Positions 52,862 to 63,949 of a stretch of 64,000 nt of DNA are shown one piece after another. The stretch is from Limnanthes douglasii subsp. nivea (lineage: Eukaryota > Streptophyta > Magnoliopsida > Brassicales > Limnanthaceae). Made by a program: the position numbers and the translations under genes. The notes under the pieces are model-generated. The model was not told the origin of the DNA. It worked only from the letters and a program-made list of their open reading frames with translations, and did no database searches. Within the stretch, counting starts at the first letter, position 1. Each line of letters opens with the position of its first letter. The DNA lies in NCBI GenBank assembly GCA_036936605.1, contig JAUPFV010000002.1, positions 316,960,893 through 317,024,892 on the forward strand, in the 5' to 3' direction.

Positions 52862-53040
52862 AACGGTTCTTAAATGGTTTGGCCGGTGGTTTGAACTGAT
52901 AAACAGTTCTTAAATGGTTTGTCTGGTGGTTTGAACCGGCGGTTTAACAGCGAAACTGGTCCATTAGAACTGCAGACCGACAGGACCACATAAGGAGCAA
53001 CCCGTCAGGACCGCAACCCGTCAAGACCGCAATCCATGAT
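52862..53040. repeat. Right subterminal repeat region of the hAT-like element
   Basis: A roughly 48-bp duplication (AACGGTTCTTAAATGGTTTG, then AACAGTTCTTAAATGGTTTG) is followed by GGCGGTTTAACAGCGAAACT at 52,938 and CAGGACCGCAACCC words, parallel to the left end. Confidence 0.7.
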
Positions 53041-53256
53041 TCTGATTTAAACGGTTCCGATGGTTCGCGGTTCAGACCGTTTGCCACCCATAATTGTAGC
53101 TCTTAATATTATTTCCATGTCTTCAAACTTTGGGTTTAGTTGTTCATGGTTCAATAATGAGAAAAAAAATTGTACCTTTTGGGTTTTATAATCCTTAACG
53201 GAAGAAATGGCATGATGACTTCTCTTTTGCATCTGACATTGGCAATTTGCATGCAA

Positions 53257-53340
53257 CTTTTCCAAACGGCACATAAAGTGTTATCTTTTCCAAGCAGCAC
53301 ATAAAGTGTTATCTTTTCCAAGCAGCACATAAAGTGTTAT
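53257..53340. repeat. 28-bp tandem repeat, three copies
   Basis: CTTTTCCAAGCAGCACATAA plus AGTGTTAT at 53,257, 53,285 and 53,313. The first copy differs at two bases (AAACGG). Confidence 0.95.
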
Positions 53341-54543
53341 CTTTTTAAAGATACAGATTTTAAATTGTGCATATTCGTCTAAACTACAATGTATGGCCTC
53401 CACATTTCGATATACTGTATGCTATATACTATTAACGTATAGTGCTTTAAACTTTAAATAGGATTTGGTTAGATCTGGTTCATTTTAAGTGTCATAATTT
53501 CATTGAATTTCTATTTTATTTTTATTTTTGCGTTTAATAACTTGTCAAATTTACTGATTCGTGTAATTTGTTTTCTAATTTTTTTTCTCATTCAACAAAT
53601 AGAATATTTTAATATACAAACTGAAGAGATACCATTTAATTTTGGATTTCAATCTAAAATTCATGTTATTGGAAAATTTATATATATATATATGCATATA
53701 TATAAAAAACTTTAATTTGAATGTAAAACAATTATCACATCACATAGTTAGGTGTGAAAATATTGATCAAACTATTTTCGTCCCAATCTAATTTAATACC
53801 CTTAAGAAAAGTTGATTTTTTAGTTTTATTTTATTTTTATCCAATTTACTTCAAATTTTTATTTATTTACGAAAATACCATTAATGAAAACAAACAATAA
53901 ATTTATCTTAACCATTTCCAACACCAACACAATTTCAATATCTACTCCACACAAAACATTCCAACATCTTTTACTTCCTTTCGAACTTGTTTTTAAATTT
54001 GTTTTTAAACTTATTTTTGAAAAAAAAAATACAAAGTTTTATATTTCTACACAAACACAACCAACTGAAATGAGATATTCAATAACTTTATTTAGTTAAG
54101 ATCAAACAACCATTTTCTTAACAATCTGAACTATTCAAACTTCTTTTTAAACCTTAATTATTGAATAATTTTTTTTCTTCATAAAACCTTATATTTCAAC
54201 ACAAACACAACCAAATTGAATGAGATATGCTTCCACTAGAATATGTGCAGATAAATTTGAAGACTAAGTGTCTATGGAGGAGCTACTTTCAAATGGAATA
54301 CGCCTCATTCCTAATTGTCCATGGGAGGTCGAACACACGATATAGTGGTTCGCTTATAAGATAACAATACCTTATAGATACTCATCAGACCTCATTAACT
54401 TCACATTTTTGACGACTTGGAGGAAATGAGAGTCTTAACTTACCGTCCATTCCATATCGAACGGAGTTATCTAAGTATATGAAGTTGTGTGTTCAAAATT
54501 ACTTTAGCCGGGACCTTTATATAGAGAAGTGAATGATAAAATT
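53341..54543. other. AT-rich non-coding stretch
   Basis: Rich in A and T runs and a short (TA)n tract near 53,680. The open frames at 53,503-53,715 and 53,884-54,099 are low-complexity and match nothing. No gene seen. Confidence 0.6.
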
Positions 54544-54955
54544 TGATAAAGGGGTGATACTGGAAATAATAAGCTAAATTGGATAAGTAAAGGAGTTAAT
54601 TTAATGTAATAAAATATTTAGTATAAACACAACAAATATGTTATAGTGAGGGTGCGTTGTGTAATAACTAACACTTGTAGTTAAAATTAGTAAAGTAATA
54701 GGGTGTAAAGTATCATAAAAGATGGGGTAAATATGTAAATTATGGATGGGGTGATTATGTAAATTATGAACTCACAAGCTATACTATATAAAGCATCACC
54801 CTTTTATAGGAAAATGGTCAACCATTAATCAATCATTACCTTATTATTCTATTTGTCTTTTTCTCTCTCTACTTATCTCATTTTTCTCTTTATAATACCC
54901 ACTTACGAACATTCTTTTGACAGGTAAATCCTCTGAAAAATATTTGGAACTAACA
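54544..54955 (+). repeat. 5' LTR of element C
   Basis: About 412 bp, TGATAAAGG...AACTAACA. CTATATAAAG lies at about 54,785-54,793, followed by GGAAAATGGTCAACCATTAATCAAT-type wording, clearly cognate to A's LTR (GGGAAAATGGGTCAATG). The left border could be 10 bp further left (another TGATAAAA). Confidence 0.7.
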
Positions 54956-54978
54956 TTGGGGTCGTCTGAGGGAAAACG
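54956..54978 (+). promoter_or_regulatory. Primer-binding site of element C
   Basis: TTGGGGTCGTCTGAGGGAAA directly after the LTR. It is comparable to A's TGGCATCGTTTGTGGGAA with decay. Confidence 0.6.
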
Positions 54979-55029
54979 ATTGGTACCCGGAATCGTTTTT
55001 CTAAAACCATAGTTTTATTTTCAAATACT

Positions 55030-56700
55030 GTGAGAATAATAGATACAAAAATGTTATGAGAACTAGAGTCTGGCACGAAGAATCGCGTGATTGGAAATTA
55101 ATCTGGAGATCTCTCGATCGAGGAACAAATACTGAATGAAATAAATGACAATGACCGACATGTCGAGGAGCTGCTATAGAAATCTGCCTTAGTAGCTTGG
55201 CGGAAATAAATTTTACAAAATATTGAAAGATTGAATGTTGAGAAAAAAATCGATGTTGAGTTCACATAGGCTCAAATCGAAGGTCCGAAAAGAGTAGATA
55301 ATTCAAAAAAGATCACATGGAAGATACTCATCAGACCGATGGAAGGCATCAACTAAAAAGTTGTTACTCTTCAAATAAAAGAGTGAAATTTAGACGCCGT
55401 TATGAGTCAACTGAATGTAACGGTTATTCATTGTATAATTTGGATGAATCTTTCTCCCTGGAAAGGGATAATCAATGTCCAAAAAGTTACAAGAAAATAG
55501 ATTTAAGATGATGAAGATATGGTTATCAAATATCTCATCGAGTCATGGTTCGAGGAAAGAAAAGAATGAACAAGAGAAAAAAAAAGTATTGGGTCTGAGG
55601 AGCAAGATAGGGTTGTGAATGCTACTAAAAGAGAGCAAGCAACCCCTCATGTTCATATCCATTTGGGAAGTCATAATTTTGAGTATCGTGTAAGTAGCCA
55701 GTTCACATGCCCATCCGAGAAAGGTTTGTACACTACACTGAATGAAGGTTCTGGGTAGTATGTATAAAATGGGTTACAATTGGAGGTCATCTCCCCTCTC
55801 TCGGGAAATTCTTTCAGGATATCTGTCTAACTGGTTGACATTTTAAAGCTAGAAATGTTCGATGGAACCCAAGATCTGACATCTGTATTGAGCAATTAAA
55901 ATAGTTTATGATCAACTATGACGATTATGACAAATTGTTGTGTAGAGACTTCTCCCAAACATTCAAGAACGCGGCTTCAAAATGGTATAACCGCTTGTCA
56001 GAGGGTTGTATTGAAAAAACTTATATGTTCTAGAATATATTTCGTCAATATTTCGTGGGAAGTAAAAGTTCTGTGCAAATGGTGATACGACAACTATTGT
56101 AGACAGAAAGTGGGAGAAAGCCGCAATGGTTATATAAATCGTTTCATCAAGGCTAAAATAGACATGGAAATTTGTGAAGATAAATTGTCATTAGTAGCTT
56201 TCCAAATAGGACTTCTCCCAGGTCTAATGAAAGATGACACTGTAGAAAGACAAACCATGAAATTTGGGGCCTTATTGGATCAAGTAGAGAAAAACAAATT
56301 GATGGAGGAAACGCAAGCGTCGAAGATGGACTCTATGGCCAGTTTGAGAAAAATCAATTCCATCAGACTCTGATGGTAGCACGTAGCAATTCACATCCAA
56401 CAAATGTTATCCAAGCTTGTGTACTAACTCAAATTCCAACCCAAATACCCCAAATCTGGAGGTGAACACATAACAATATGTCTGACCCATATCTAACAAA
56501 TAGATCCGTCCAGCATATTTCACCGAGCTGACAGAGTATGTAACAAGAATTTTTGACAAAGCACGTCCACATATACAGTTCCACAAGCCACTTCCAATAC
56601 AGACTCTGAGGGAGAGCATAAGAAATAGGTAATTTAAGTATCGAGGATATTTGGCATGACACAAATGATTGTGTGGCTTTGAAAAAATAAATACAAGCCT
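55030..56700 (+). pseudogene. gag: gag of element C
   Basis: The expected start codon is ATA (IDTKML at about 55,039), so initiation is lost. Capsid traces: TFKNAASKWYNRLSEGCI (about 55,960-56,015), GYINRFIKAKIDMEICEDK, MKFGALLDQVEKN. The knuckle end HDTNDCVALKK is at about 56,657. Many stops. It aligns with A gag from end to end. Confidence 0.8.
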
Positions 56701-56759
56701 TAATTTAAAATGGGAAAATAACAACGTTTGTCAAGAAAAATTATCTTACTGTACTGAAG

Positions 56760-57540
56760 CAAGAAAACACTTTGATGTCTTGCAACCTATTGATGCATTT
56801 GACATTTCTACGAATTATTTACATCCAAAACCGAGCGGTAACATCGTCTTAGTGATGGAAGAATCAGTTGTAAGAGGAAAGTTTAATGAACTATGTGTTT
56901 TTTTAATCACTAACAATTTTTGAAAGGGTACTATTGCGGGAACATTAAATTATTCTTGAAAAAAGCACATCATCAGCCTAGAAACTCAATTAGAAGCAGG
57001 TGATTCACCATACTTGTAAAGAAATCCATCTCTAATACTTTGTTTTGAAGATGATGATATGAGGGATGTAGTCATTCCACATGAAGATGTGGTGGTTATC
57101 GTAGCAGAAATTATCAGGGATGAGATACGAAGAATCTTGATTGATACTAGAAGTTCTGATAATATTATGTCCATGACAACTTACAAAAAGATAGTGGACC
57201 CTCCAACAATTCTTCGATCATATCGAACGATTGTATGGTTTGTTGGGGTAACAGTTGAAGTGGTTGGAGAATTTGAGGGAAGAGTAAAACTAGGTCGGGG
57301 ACTATTTCAAAAGGCAGTGGCAGTTTTATTTATTATGGTAGATGCTCCAACGTCTTACAATAATTTATTGGAAGGTCTTGGCTATCTAAAATGCATGAAG
57401 TATCATCAACCGTTCACCAATGTTTGAAATACTTTGTGGGAAACAATGTTGGACCAGTTAGAAGCAGTCAAAAGATGGCGAGAGAATGTTATCGAACGGG
57501 TTTGACCCCAAATAAAATCAAGGGGGACGAGTTGACGAAA
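56760..57540 (+). pseudogene. pro: Protease region of element C
   Basis: DISTNYLHPKPSGN, LCVFLITNNF, then DVVIPHEDVVVIVAEI and the active-site segment ILIDTRSSDNIMSM at about 57,135-57,176. As in B, DTG has become DTR (AGA). APTSYNNLLEGLG follows. Stops and shifts near 56,922, 56,960 and 57,425. Confidence 0.82.
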
Positions 57541-57849
57541 ATATAACAATTAGTCGGGTCTCTCACGGGGTCTGATCCAGTGGATGATCCGAGGGAGACA
57601 CCTGGGTTTATGATCCTAGATAAAAAAAATTGAGGATCATGTTTTTTTAAGTGAAAAGGTTTTGAAAGTGGCATAATGTTATCTTCGGAGGTGATATGTT
57701 TTTGTCAAAAAAGTTGCATATGTTACAATGGTGAACTGAAGACGTAACAGGGGTATGTGCGGAAATCATATGCCACAGACTAGCAATCTGAAGTAGTGTT
57801 CGTACAATCATCCAGAAACTAAAACTTTTTCTCAAGAAACGTCTGAAGT

Positions 57850-58470
57850 CATCATGGAAGAGGTAGAATGTTTATCTAATGTTGGACATATTCGAGAATC
57901 ACAATATCCTTTGTGGACTGCCAATCTAATTTTTCTTTAAAATAAAAATGGTAAGTGGCAGATATGTGTAGATTTTACTATCCTAAACATAGCATGTTCA
58001 AAAGATCCTTTCTTGGTTCCTTGAATAAATGAGTTAGTGGATTCTACTTTTAGGAACCAATTACTTTCATTTATGGATACATATGTTGGATATAATCAAA
58101 TTCTAATGGATCCAAAGGATCAAGAAAGCACGTCGTTAATCATTGGAAATTGGCAGCTTTGCCAACTTGACAAAGATAAATTTGAAATTAAATCCAGAAA
58201 AGTGCACATCCGGAGTACGATCTGGAAAATTTCTTTGATACATAGTAAGTGAACGTAGAATAAAAGCTAATCATGTGTAGTTAAATGCATTGAACACTAT
58301 AGCACCACCTCGAACGATCAAAGAGGTACAGATTTTGACAGGGAAATTGGCAGCTTTGAATAGGTTTATATCTCAGTCATTAGAAAAATATGCTCATTTT
58401 TTCCAAGTATTGAGATAAGTAAATTATTTTAATTGGACCCTAAGAGTGTTCAGAAGCGTCTTATCGAATT
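57850..58470 (+). pseudogene. pol: Reverse transcriptase of element C, catalytic box deleted
   Basis: EEVECLSNVGHIRESQYPLW, VDFTILNIACSKDPF, LVDSTFRNQLLSFMDTYVGY and STSLIIGN, then an abrupt join to FANLTKINLKLNPEKC (about 58,155-58,205). In A about 170 bp lie between these points and encode VMPLGLKN to the YIDD box, so the active site is missing. Ends with the LNRFISQS thumb. Confidence 0.87.
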
Positions 58471-58489
58471 AAAGCATATTTATAATTGC

Positions 58490-58915
58490 CAGAAATCTTG
58501 ACAAAGCTAAATCCGGGGGGAAATTATATGTTTATGTAGCAGTGTCGCATTATGTTGTGAGCGTTTTTTTTATTCGAGAAGAAGATAATTTCCCAATACC
58601 ACTGTATTATATCAGTAAACGTCTTTTGATGTTAAGAAATTGTATTTGAAGTTATAAAAGTTGGTCCTTGCATTGGTAACTGTTGTTCAGAAAATGAGAC
58701 CTTATTTTTATGCTCATTATATCATTGTACGAACATCTTTTTCATTGGAAAATATGCTGCAAAGGCCTGATTTATCAAGAATGACCAAGTGGTTAGTTGA
58801 ATTGAGATATTTTGTTATTGAATTTGAACCTGGGACTTCAGTCAAAGCACACGCCTTAGCAGACTTTTTAGTTAAATTTTATTCTAAACGGTCAAGTATG
58901 AAGATAGATAAATAA
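58490..58915 (+). pseudogene. First RNase H of element C
   Basis: YVAVSHYVVSVFFIRE (the catalytic Asp of AVSD is His), YYISKRLL, then MRPYFYAHYIIVRTSF and MTKWLVELRYFVIEFEPGT and LADFLVKF. Frameshifts near 58,640. Confidence 0.8.
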
Positions 58916-58924
58916 AACTTCAAC

Positions 58925-59330
58925 TCATAGTGGACAGTCCGAACATGTGAGGGTTCAAGCGCATCAGGATACAGGGAAGGGGTGCAGTTGATCTCTCCAA
59001 ATGATATTTCAATGTATCGATCTATCTGTTTCGGGTTTAAAACATCAAATAATGAGGTAAAGTATGGAGCTGCTTTATCAGGTTTAACACTTGCTTAGAT
59101 CTGTGGTGCTAAAAATGTTAGACTGATAATCGAATTGCTACTTCTTATAAAGCACGCTTTTAGACATTCCAATGCTAGAAATTATCATTTAGTAAAGTAC
59201 TTAAGGGCATTAAAGGTTTTAACGTTAATTTCTGAAGAAGTCAGATACGAACATAATCATAGAGTAGGAAATTATGTAGTTAATTCTCCAGATACTCCTT
59301 CATATTCTGAGTAACGCCCTTGGATTATCA
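58925..59330 (+). pseudogene. Second, archaeal-type RNase H of element C
   Basis: WTVRTCEGSSASGYREGVQL (the catalytic Asp of TDG is replaced), TSNNEVKYGAALSGL, IELLLLIKHAF and HNHRVGNYVVNSPDT. All signature positions are recognisable but degraded. Confirms the dual RNase H layout in all three Tat elements. Confidence 0.7.
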
Positions 59331-59469
59331 CACAAGAAAATCCTTCGATAATAAAGAGGTCCGAGCTAGTGGAAGGGTCAGTATAGGCCTTTCAAATTTC
59401 TACAAGTACATACAAAATTTGGAGGAGTGAAATTAAAGAGTTTCTTGTAAATGATGTTTTCCCATCAAT

Positions 59470-60650
59470 AAAATAATGGCAAAGAGAATACGGTTTAAGG
59501 CATATGGCTACTTGGTCCTCGGAGATATCTTGTACAAAAAATATTGTAGTAAGCCTTTGCGTCGATGCCTTGGAGAGAATGAATCTCACATGATATTGTC
59601 AAAATTACATGATAGGGAAGGATCCGCACATTAGGCGTATAAAACTTTGATATAAGAGTTTTTTTGGCATGATATTATTGGCCCAAAATTCGTTTTGGAC
59701 GCCAATGAATTAGTTAAGAGATTTAATATTTGTCAAAGATTTGCTAATACAATTCATGCACCAGGAGTACATATGGAGTCGATATCAGAATTATTACCTT
59801 TTGAATGATGGGTATTGATTTGTTCGGGCCTTTACTGATGGTATTTCGGGGACGATAGACGATAATTTTCGTTGTAGACTATTTCTTTAAGTGGGTAGAA
59901 TCTAAAACATTGGCTGGAAGAAAAGCTAAATACGTAATCATGTTCATTATTTCTAACATATCTTGTCGTTTCGATATTCCGAGAAGAATGATGATGGATA
60001 ATGGGATACAGTTCGACAAGAAATAGATGAAAGCTTTTTTCTGTTAAATGGATACAATAATTCTTTTTCGCACCTTCCATCACAATAAAATGTTCAAGTC
60101 GAGGTTACTAATCAAACAATTCTTGATGAGCTGAGAAATAATTTGGAAGGAAAAGCTGGAAAATGGCCATATTATTTACAAGAAGTCTTGTGAGCATATA
60201 AAACTACTCCCAAGACAACAACCCAATAGTCTATATTTCCGTTAGTTTATGGAATGGATGTTGTTGTATCATCCGAAATAATTTTCTCTTCATATCAAGT
60301 CAGTGAGTATTCTGAGGAGGCCAATGATAAAGGGAAGCATATATAGTTAGACTTAGTAGAAGAAAAACGAAGAAGAGCGCAATTGGATTCTTTATATTAG
60401 TAAACTTTGATGAGGAGTCAGTACGCTTCCAAAGTTAGACGACATGAGTTTAAAATAGAGTATAAGGTTTTGAGAAAAGTATTTCTTCATACGAAAGAGA
60501 AATGTTGTGGCAAGCTATAACATAATTAGGAGTGCTCATGCATGGTAACTGAGAAGGTGAAGTCGGGGACATATCAACTTAAAGATAAATAAGGAAGAGA
60601 TCTTCATCACACGTGGAATATTGAGCATCGCAAATTGTATTTGGAATGAA
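59470..60650 (+). pseudogene. int: Integrase of element C
   Basis: LHDREGSAH, ICQRFAN, MGIDLFGPLLM (Asp), IVVDYFFKWVES, MMDNGIQFDK (Asp), VQVEVTNQTILDELRNN (Glu). Then YKTTPKTTTQ, YGMDVVVSSEI, LRKVFLHTKEK, VKSGTYQLKDK and WNIEHRKLYLE, with TGA at 60,647-60,649. All three catalytic residues remain while the frame is broken many times. Confidence 0.83.
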
Positions 60651-60695
60651 TGTAAAAGTTTGTATATATTTTTTTGAGAATTTTGTGTAAGGATC

Positions 60696-60748
60696 GATTG
60701 CATAATTTTTCCTACCCTAGTAACGCAGGAAGGTCTTAATAAGGTGCC
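60696..60748 (+). other. Conserved non-coding block after integrase, element C
   Basis: CATAATTTTTCCTACCCTAG then TAACGCAGGAAGG and TCTTAATAAGGTGCCC, starting 47 nt after the integrase stop. TTTCCT/AGGAA pairing around 13 nt is kept although the loop changed (GTGGCGC to GTAACGC). Confidence 0.7.
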
Positions 60749-60802
60749 CTTATAGCCGAGTTATATATAATATTTCTTTGTCATCTTAAAACAACTTGCA
60801 TG

Positions 60803-61015
60803 ATTTTTATTTTTGGGTTGAAAGGGTCTTCCAACGAATGTAGGTCAACAATTTTTATCTTTTGGACCAGAATGGTCTTCCAACAAATTTTGGTCAACAA
60901 TTTTTATTTTTTAGACCGAAAGTGTCTTCCAACGAATTTGTATCTTCTGGACCCGAAAAGTCCTCTTACAAATATTAGTCAACAAATTTTATTTTTCTTT
61001 TGGACCAGGAATGAT
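60803..61015. repeat. About 50-bp tandem array in element C
   Basis: Repeated CTTTTGGACCAGAATGGTCT and CTTCCAACRAATTTNGGTCA words, four irregular copies. It lies in the same slot as the arrays of A and B. Confidence 0.75.
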
Positions 61016-61213
61016 TTATTGATAAAAGTTTATAGATAATAATGTTTTAGTATGAAAAAGTTTGATAAAAAATTAACCAAAGAACTTCTTATTCATAAGA
61101 GTTTTCATAATACAAAATTCCTTGAAAGAATCCAAGGACTTAACTAAAAAAGTGCCCAACAATTGGTTCATAAATGTTTACATGAAAATAAGAACAAGTA
61201 AAGTGCTCTTGTC

Positions 61214-63575
61214 CTACTTCGAAGAGGTACCATACTCATTATCCTCCAACAAGCTAGTCGAGGAAGAGCTGTTTGATTCTTCCGAATCACTGGATGATTC
61301 TTCATCCACCAAGGAAAGCCCCTTCCAGCCGATGTCACTCCATAACATGCTCCCAAAGACTTCACAATTTCACATTGGGAAAACACTCATGAATTTCTAC
61401 TAACAAAGTAGATTTGATTTTGGCGTTTCTCTTCTCCAAACAAGAAACACAATCAATAGTATATTCTTCAAGACAAACATTTGTATACTTTGTGACGTTT
61501 CCCTTAATAGATTGTTTCTCAGAAGTGAATTTTTCGATTTCTTTGACAACATTCTCGAAGTATGTTTTAGTCTGGCCACAAGAATCAGTGAAGCATCCAC
61601 AAGTATATTCTGATCGGTGTCTTTAACAATGAAATGCTATCGCTCATCATAAAATTATTCTTGTTCCTTTTTTTCAATTGAAACTCCAATGCCTCAATCC
61701 TCGTTGAACGTTCTGTAGCAATCTTCTTATAGTGGGCAAGTTCTCCTTCCAATTATTTCATGTCGGCCCTATTTCGGATAACTCCTTTTTGTAGTGATCT
61801 TTTCGGTTGTCATTTTTCTAAAGAAGGGAATCCTCATGAAGTAGTTTGTTCAGTTCATTAGCTACAAAGTCATTCTCATAAATATCAAAATATGTCGAGG
61901 CATGATAACTAACTTCGACATTATATGGAAGTTCCTCCTCGTTCCTTCAACCTTTTGGTTTGTCATTTGTCTGGATCCTTTGAGAAATAGACTCTCCTGT
62001 TGAATTTTGAGCAAAGTCCGAATCTACGATGACGACTTTTTTAAAAGAAGGCAAGCCCGGAGTTGTGGTATTATCATCTTGTTCTTCTTCAACAATTTTC
62101 TTCTTACCTTTATCTTTAGTTGTGTATCTCTTTGGTGGCCTCTTGGAGGCATCCTTGTCCACAGGATTAACTTTCTCAGGTTTAACATCAACATTATCTC
62201 CCTCCTCGGCCTCAGCCCCAACATCAAAATTCTCTTCTTCTACCGTATTTTTTTAGGGTTCCGATGACTTAGAGCCCTACCATGAGTTATTTTATATAAT
62301 TTTTCTTAGTCAAGATGGCCCTCCAAATATGGATTTTGGCCGGATTCGATTGGGTGAAGAACTTATGGAATTCATTAGACCAAGAATTGTTGGCCCAGTA
62401 ACTCAGCTATGCAAATATCCAACAAGCTTCTTTAATATGATCCTCGAATGGTTTCAAGATCCCATTTTTGTTGCCCCCAAATAAAAAGTTGGTAAAACAT
62501 ATAAAATAAATAAAGATAAAGTAAGAGTATAAACCAATACCTCGACTTGTCCATCTTAAGGTGAGCCGATGGGGTATCTCAGCAGAGTTTTCAAAGTCAG
62601 TGTCCCATAATCTGGAGATTATGAATCTTTATTTCCATTTTTTCAGCTTTTAATAGGTCATCTACTATCTTAAATTTCTTTCTAAGAGTCAACGAGTATA
62701 AGCGAAAGTGATAGTTCTTAGCAAAACCGGTCAACCCAACAAATTGCTTCATTAAAAAGCTTATATGGGAGATCCGAGAAGCCATTATATAGGCCATCAG
62801 TGTGAACCACGTGTTGGGGTCGGCTTGGATCAGACGCAAGTTTATCAAGTCAAAATACTTCACCAAAACAGGGTCTAGTGGGAATCGAATACCCTAGTTC
62901 AGGATCTCCGAGTAAACTATTAACTCGTTATCCTAAACCGACAAAGGAGTTTCCCAACCTCAAGAAATCGGATTTAAATGGAATCTGGAATTCCCCATCG
63001 GTCTATGAGTTTAACTTCTTTGGATGGTTGATAATACTTATACTTAATCTTGTGCAACGTTAAGAGATGATAGGCTTCAACATTCCAAAGATTGTTTCCC
63101 ATAATAGCTTCATGGTTCGAGGGCAGCTCAAGATCACCTTTTTTATTCCTTTTGAATAAAGTCTCCTTGTGGACAGGAAAGCTCGTTTTAGATTCAAAGG
63201 GATTTCAGGAAAGCTCGTATGCAAGATCTGATTGGGGGAGCTAATACAGGGACAACTCTGATGGGATAGCATCTACAAAAATTATATCATCTTCTTGGTC
63301 ATCATATGATTCATTATGTAGATACCTCTCTTGCACCTCTAAGATGAATTTGAGGGCGGAACAATAGTTTATTATGTTCTTACAAATTTTGATGAAGCTT
63401 TCTCAGGATAGACCTTGGGAGTTGTTTGAGGAGTACCCTGTGGGATATTTTGAACGGTAGGAAAAATGGATGCAAGCTTGATTTTTGTGTACCATTTGCA
63501 TATGGGCTCCAAAGATTTTTTCCTCTTTGAATGATCGATCTTGGTTTTTTCAGTCTCCTGGAATTTGTCTCCCAT
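61214..63575 (-). pseudogene. Antisense extra gene of element C
   Basis: ATG at 63,575 (MGDKFQETEKTKIDHSKRKK). Domain traces: VKYFDLINLRLIQADPNTWF and MAYIMASRISHISFLMKQF (62,866-62,740), cognate to FHLVKLL...MACIMAS of A. RLTLRWTSR ends the first exon at 62,541, then GTATTG donor. The second exon has SYWANNSWSNEFHKFF, a Lys/Asp stretch (62,162-61,947), coiled-coil traces and a tail EESSSDSEESNSSSS ending with TAG at 61,214. The acceptor of the intron is not recognisable. Many stops. Confidence 0.75.
62541..62541 (-). other. Conserved splice donor in antisense gene of element C
   Basis: Minus strand TCGAG^GTATTGG, phase 1 after W-T-S-R, the same place as in A (W-T-R-Q). The likely 3' side near 62,480 reads TTTATTTGGGGGCAAC with no AG, so splicing would fail here. 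Confidence 0.65.
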
Positions 63576-63653
63576 TGGAATAAATGTAAAATTGTTACTT
63601 AATTTATTAGAAAAGCTGAGGTCACCCTTGTCGAGCCTCAGATAAGTCCAATC

Positions 63654-63665
63654 GGGGGGGGGGGG
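63654..63665. repeat. G12 homopolymer in element C
   Basis: ATC followed by twelve G and CTAAG. It recalls the polypurine tracts GGGGGGCTAC of A and GGGGCTAC of B, but no LTR start follows, so its role is unclear. Confidence 0.5.
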
Positions 63666-63941
63666 CTAAGCAGTAGGATGATCGGATGAAGTGTTAGTAC
63701 CTGAAGTCCTTGCCGCCTTGGAGTGCCTTTATATAGGATGTTAGTGACCATAGTAAGTTGTTTGGATAATTTGTAGCGGTCTGGGTTCTTTTTCTATGCC
63801 AGTGGATTTTATTTTTTTAACCTTGTTAACGATGTTGAGTCACTCCCAAATTTATATCTCTCAAGACCCTCAGATTTTTTAAGCATGAAGGGGGAAGAAA
63901 ATGTGAAAATGAGTAACTTTGAAATTGTGAGTGAGTTGAAG

Positions 63942-63949
63942 TATTTATA
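63942..63949 (-). promoter_or_regulatory. TATA promoter for the antisense gene of element C
   Basis: Minus strand TCCTATAAATACTTCAACTC, a strong plant TATA box about 370 bp upstream of the ATG at 63,575. TGAGTCA at 63,836-63,842 lies downstream of it. Matches the TATA box before the extra gene of B. Confidence 0.55.

Larger units (their letters stand above)
50053..53092 (-). mobile_element. hAT-like non-autonomous DNA element
   Basis: 3.04 kb. Left end TAGGGGTGGCAAATAG, right end (reverse strand) TATGGGTGGCAAACGG, then a matching GAACCGCG a few bases in. The flanks GTTGTAGT and ATTGTAGC share 6 of 8 bases, fitting an 8-bp hAT target duplication. Inside are direct subterminal repeats, an 89-bp AT-rich tandem array, a CCGGA hairpin cluster and a TATA promoter on the minus strand, but no transposase. 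The minus orientation is taken from that promoter. Confidence 0.75.

Noticed and set aside
63654..63665. G12 tract as polypurine tract and 3' LTR start of element C
   Set aside because: The following bases do not match the TGATAAAGG LTR start, and the promoter of the antisense gene lies further right.
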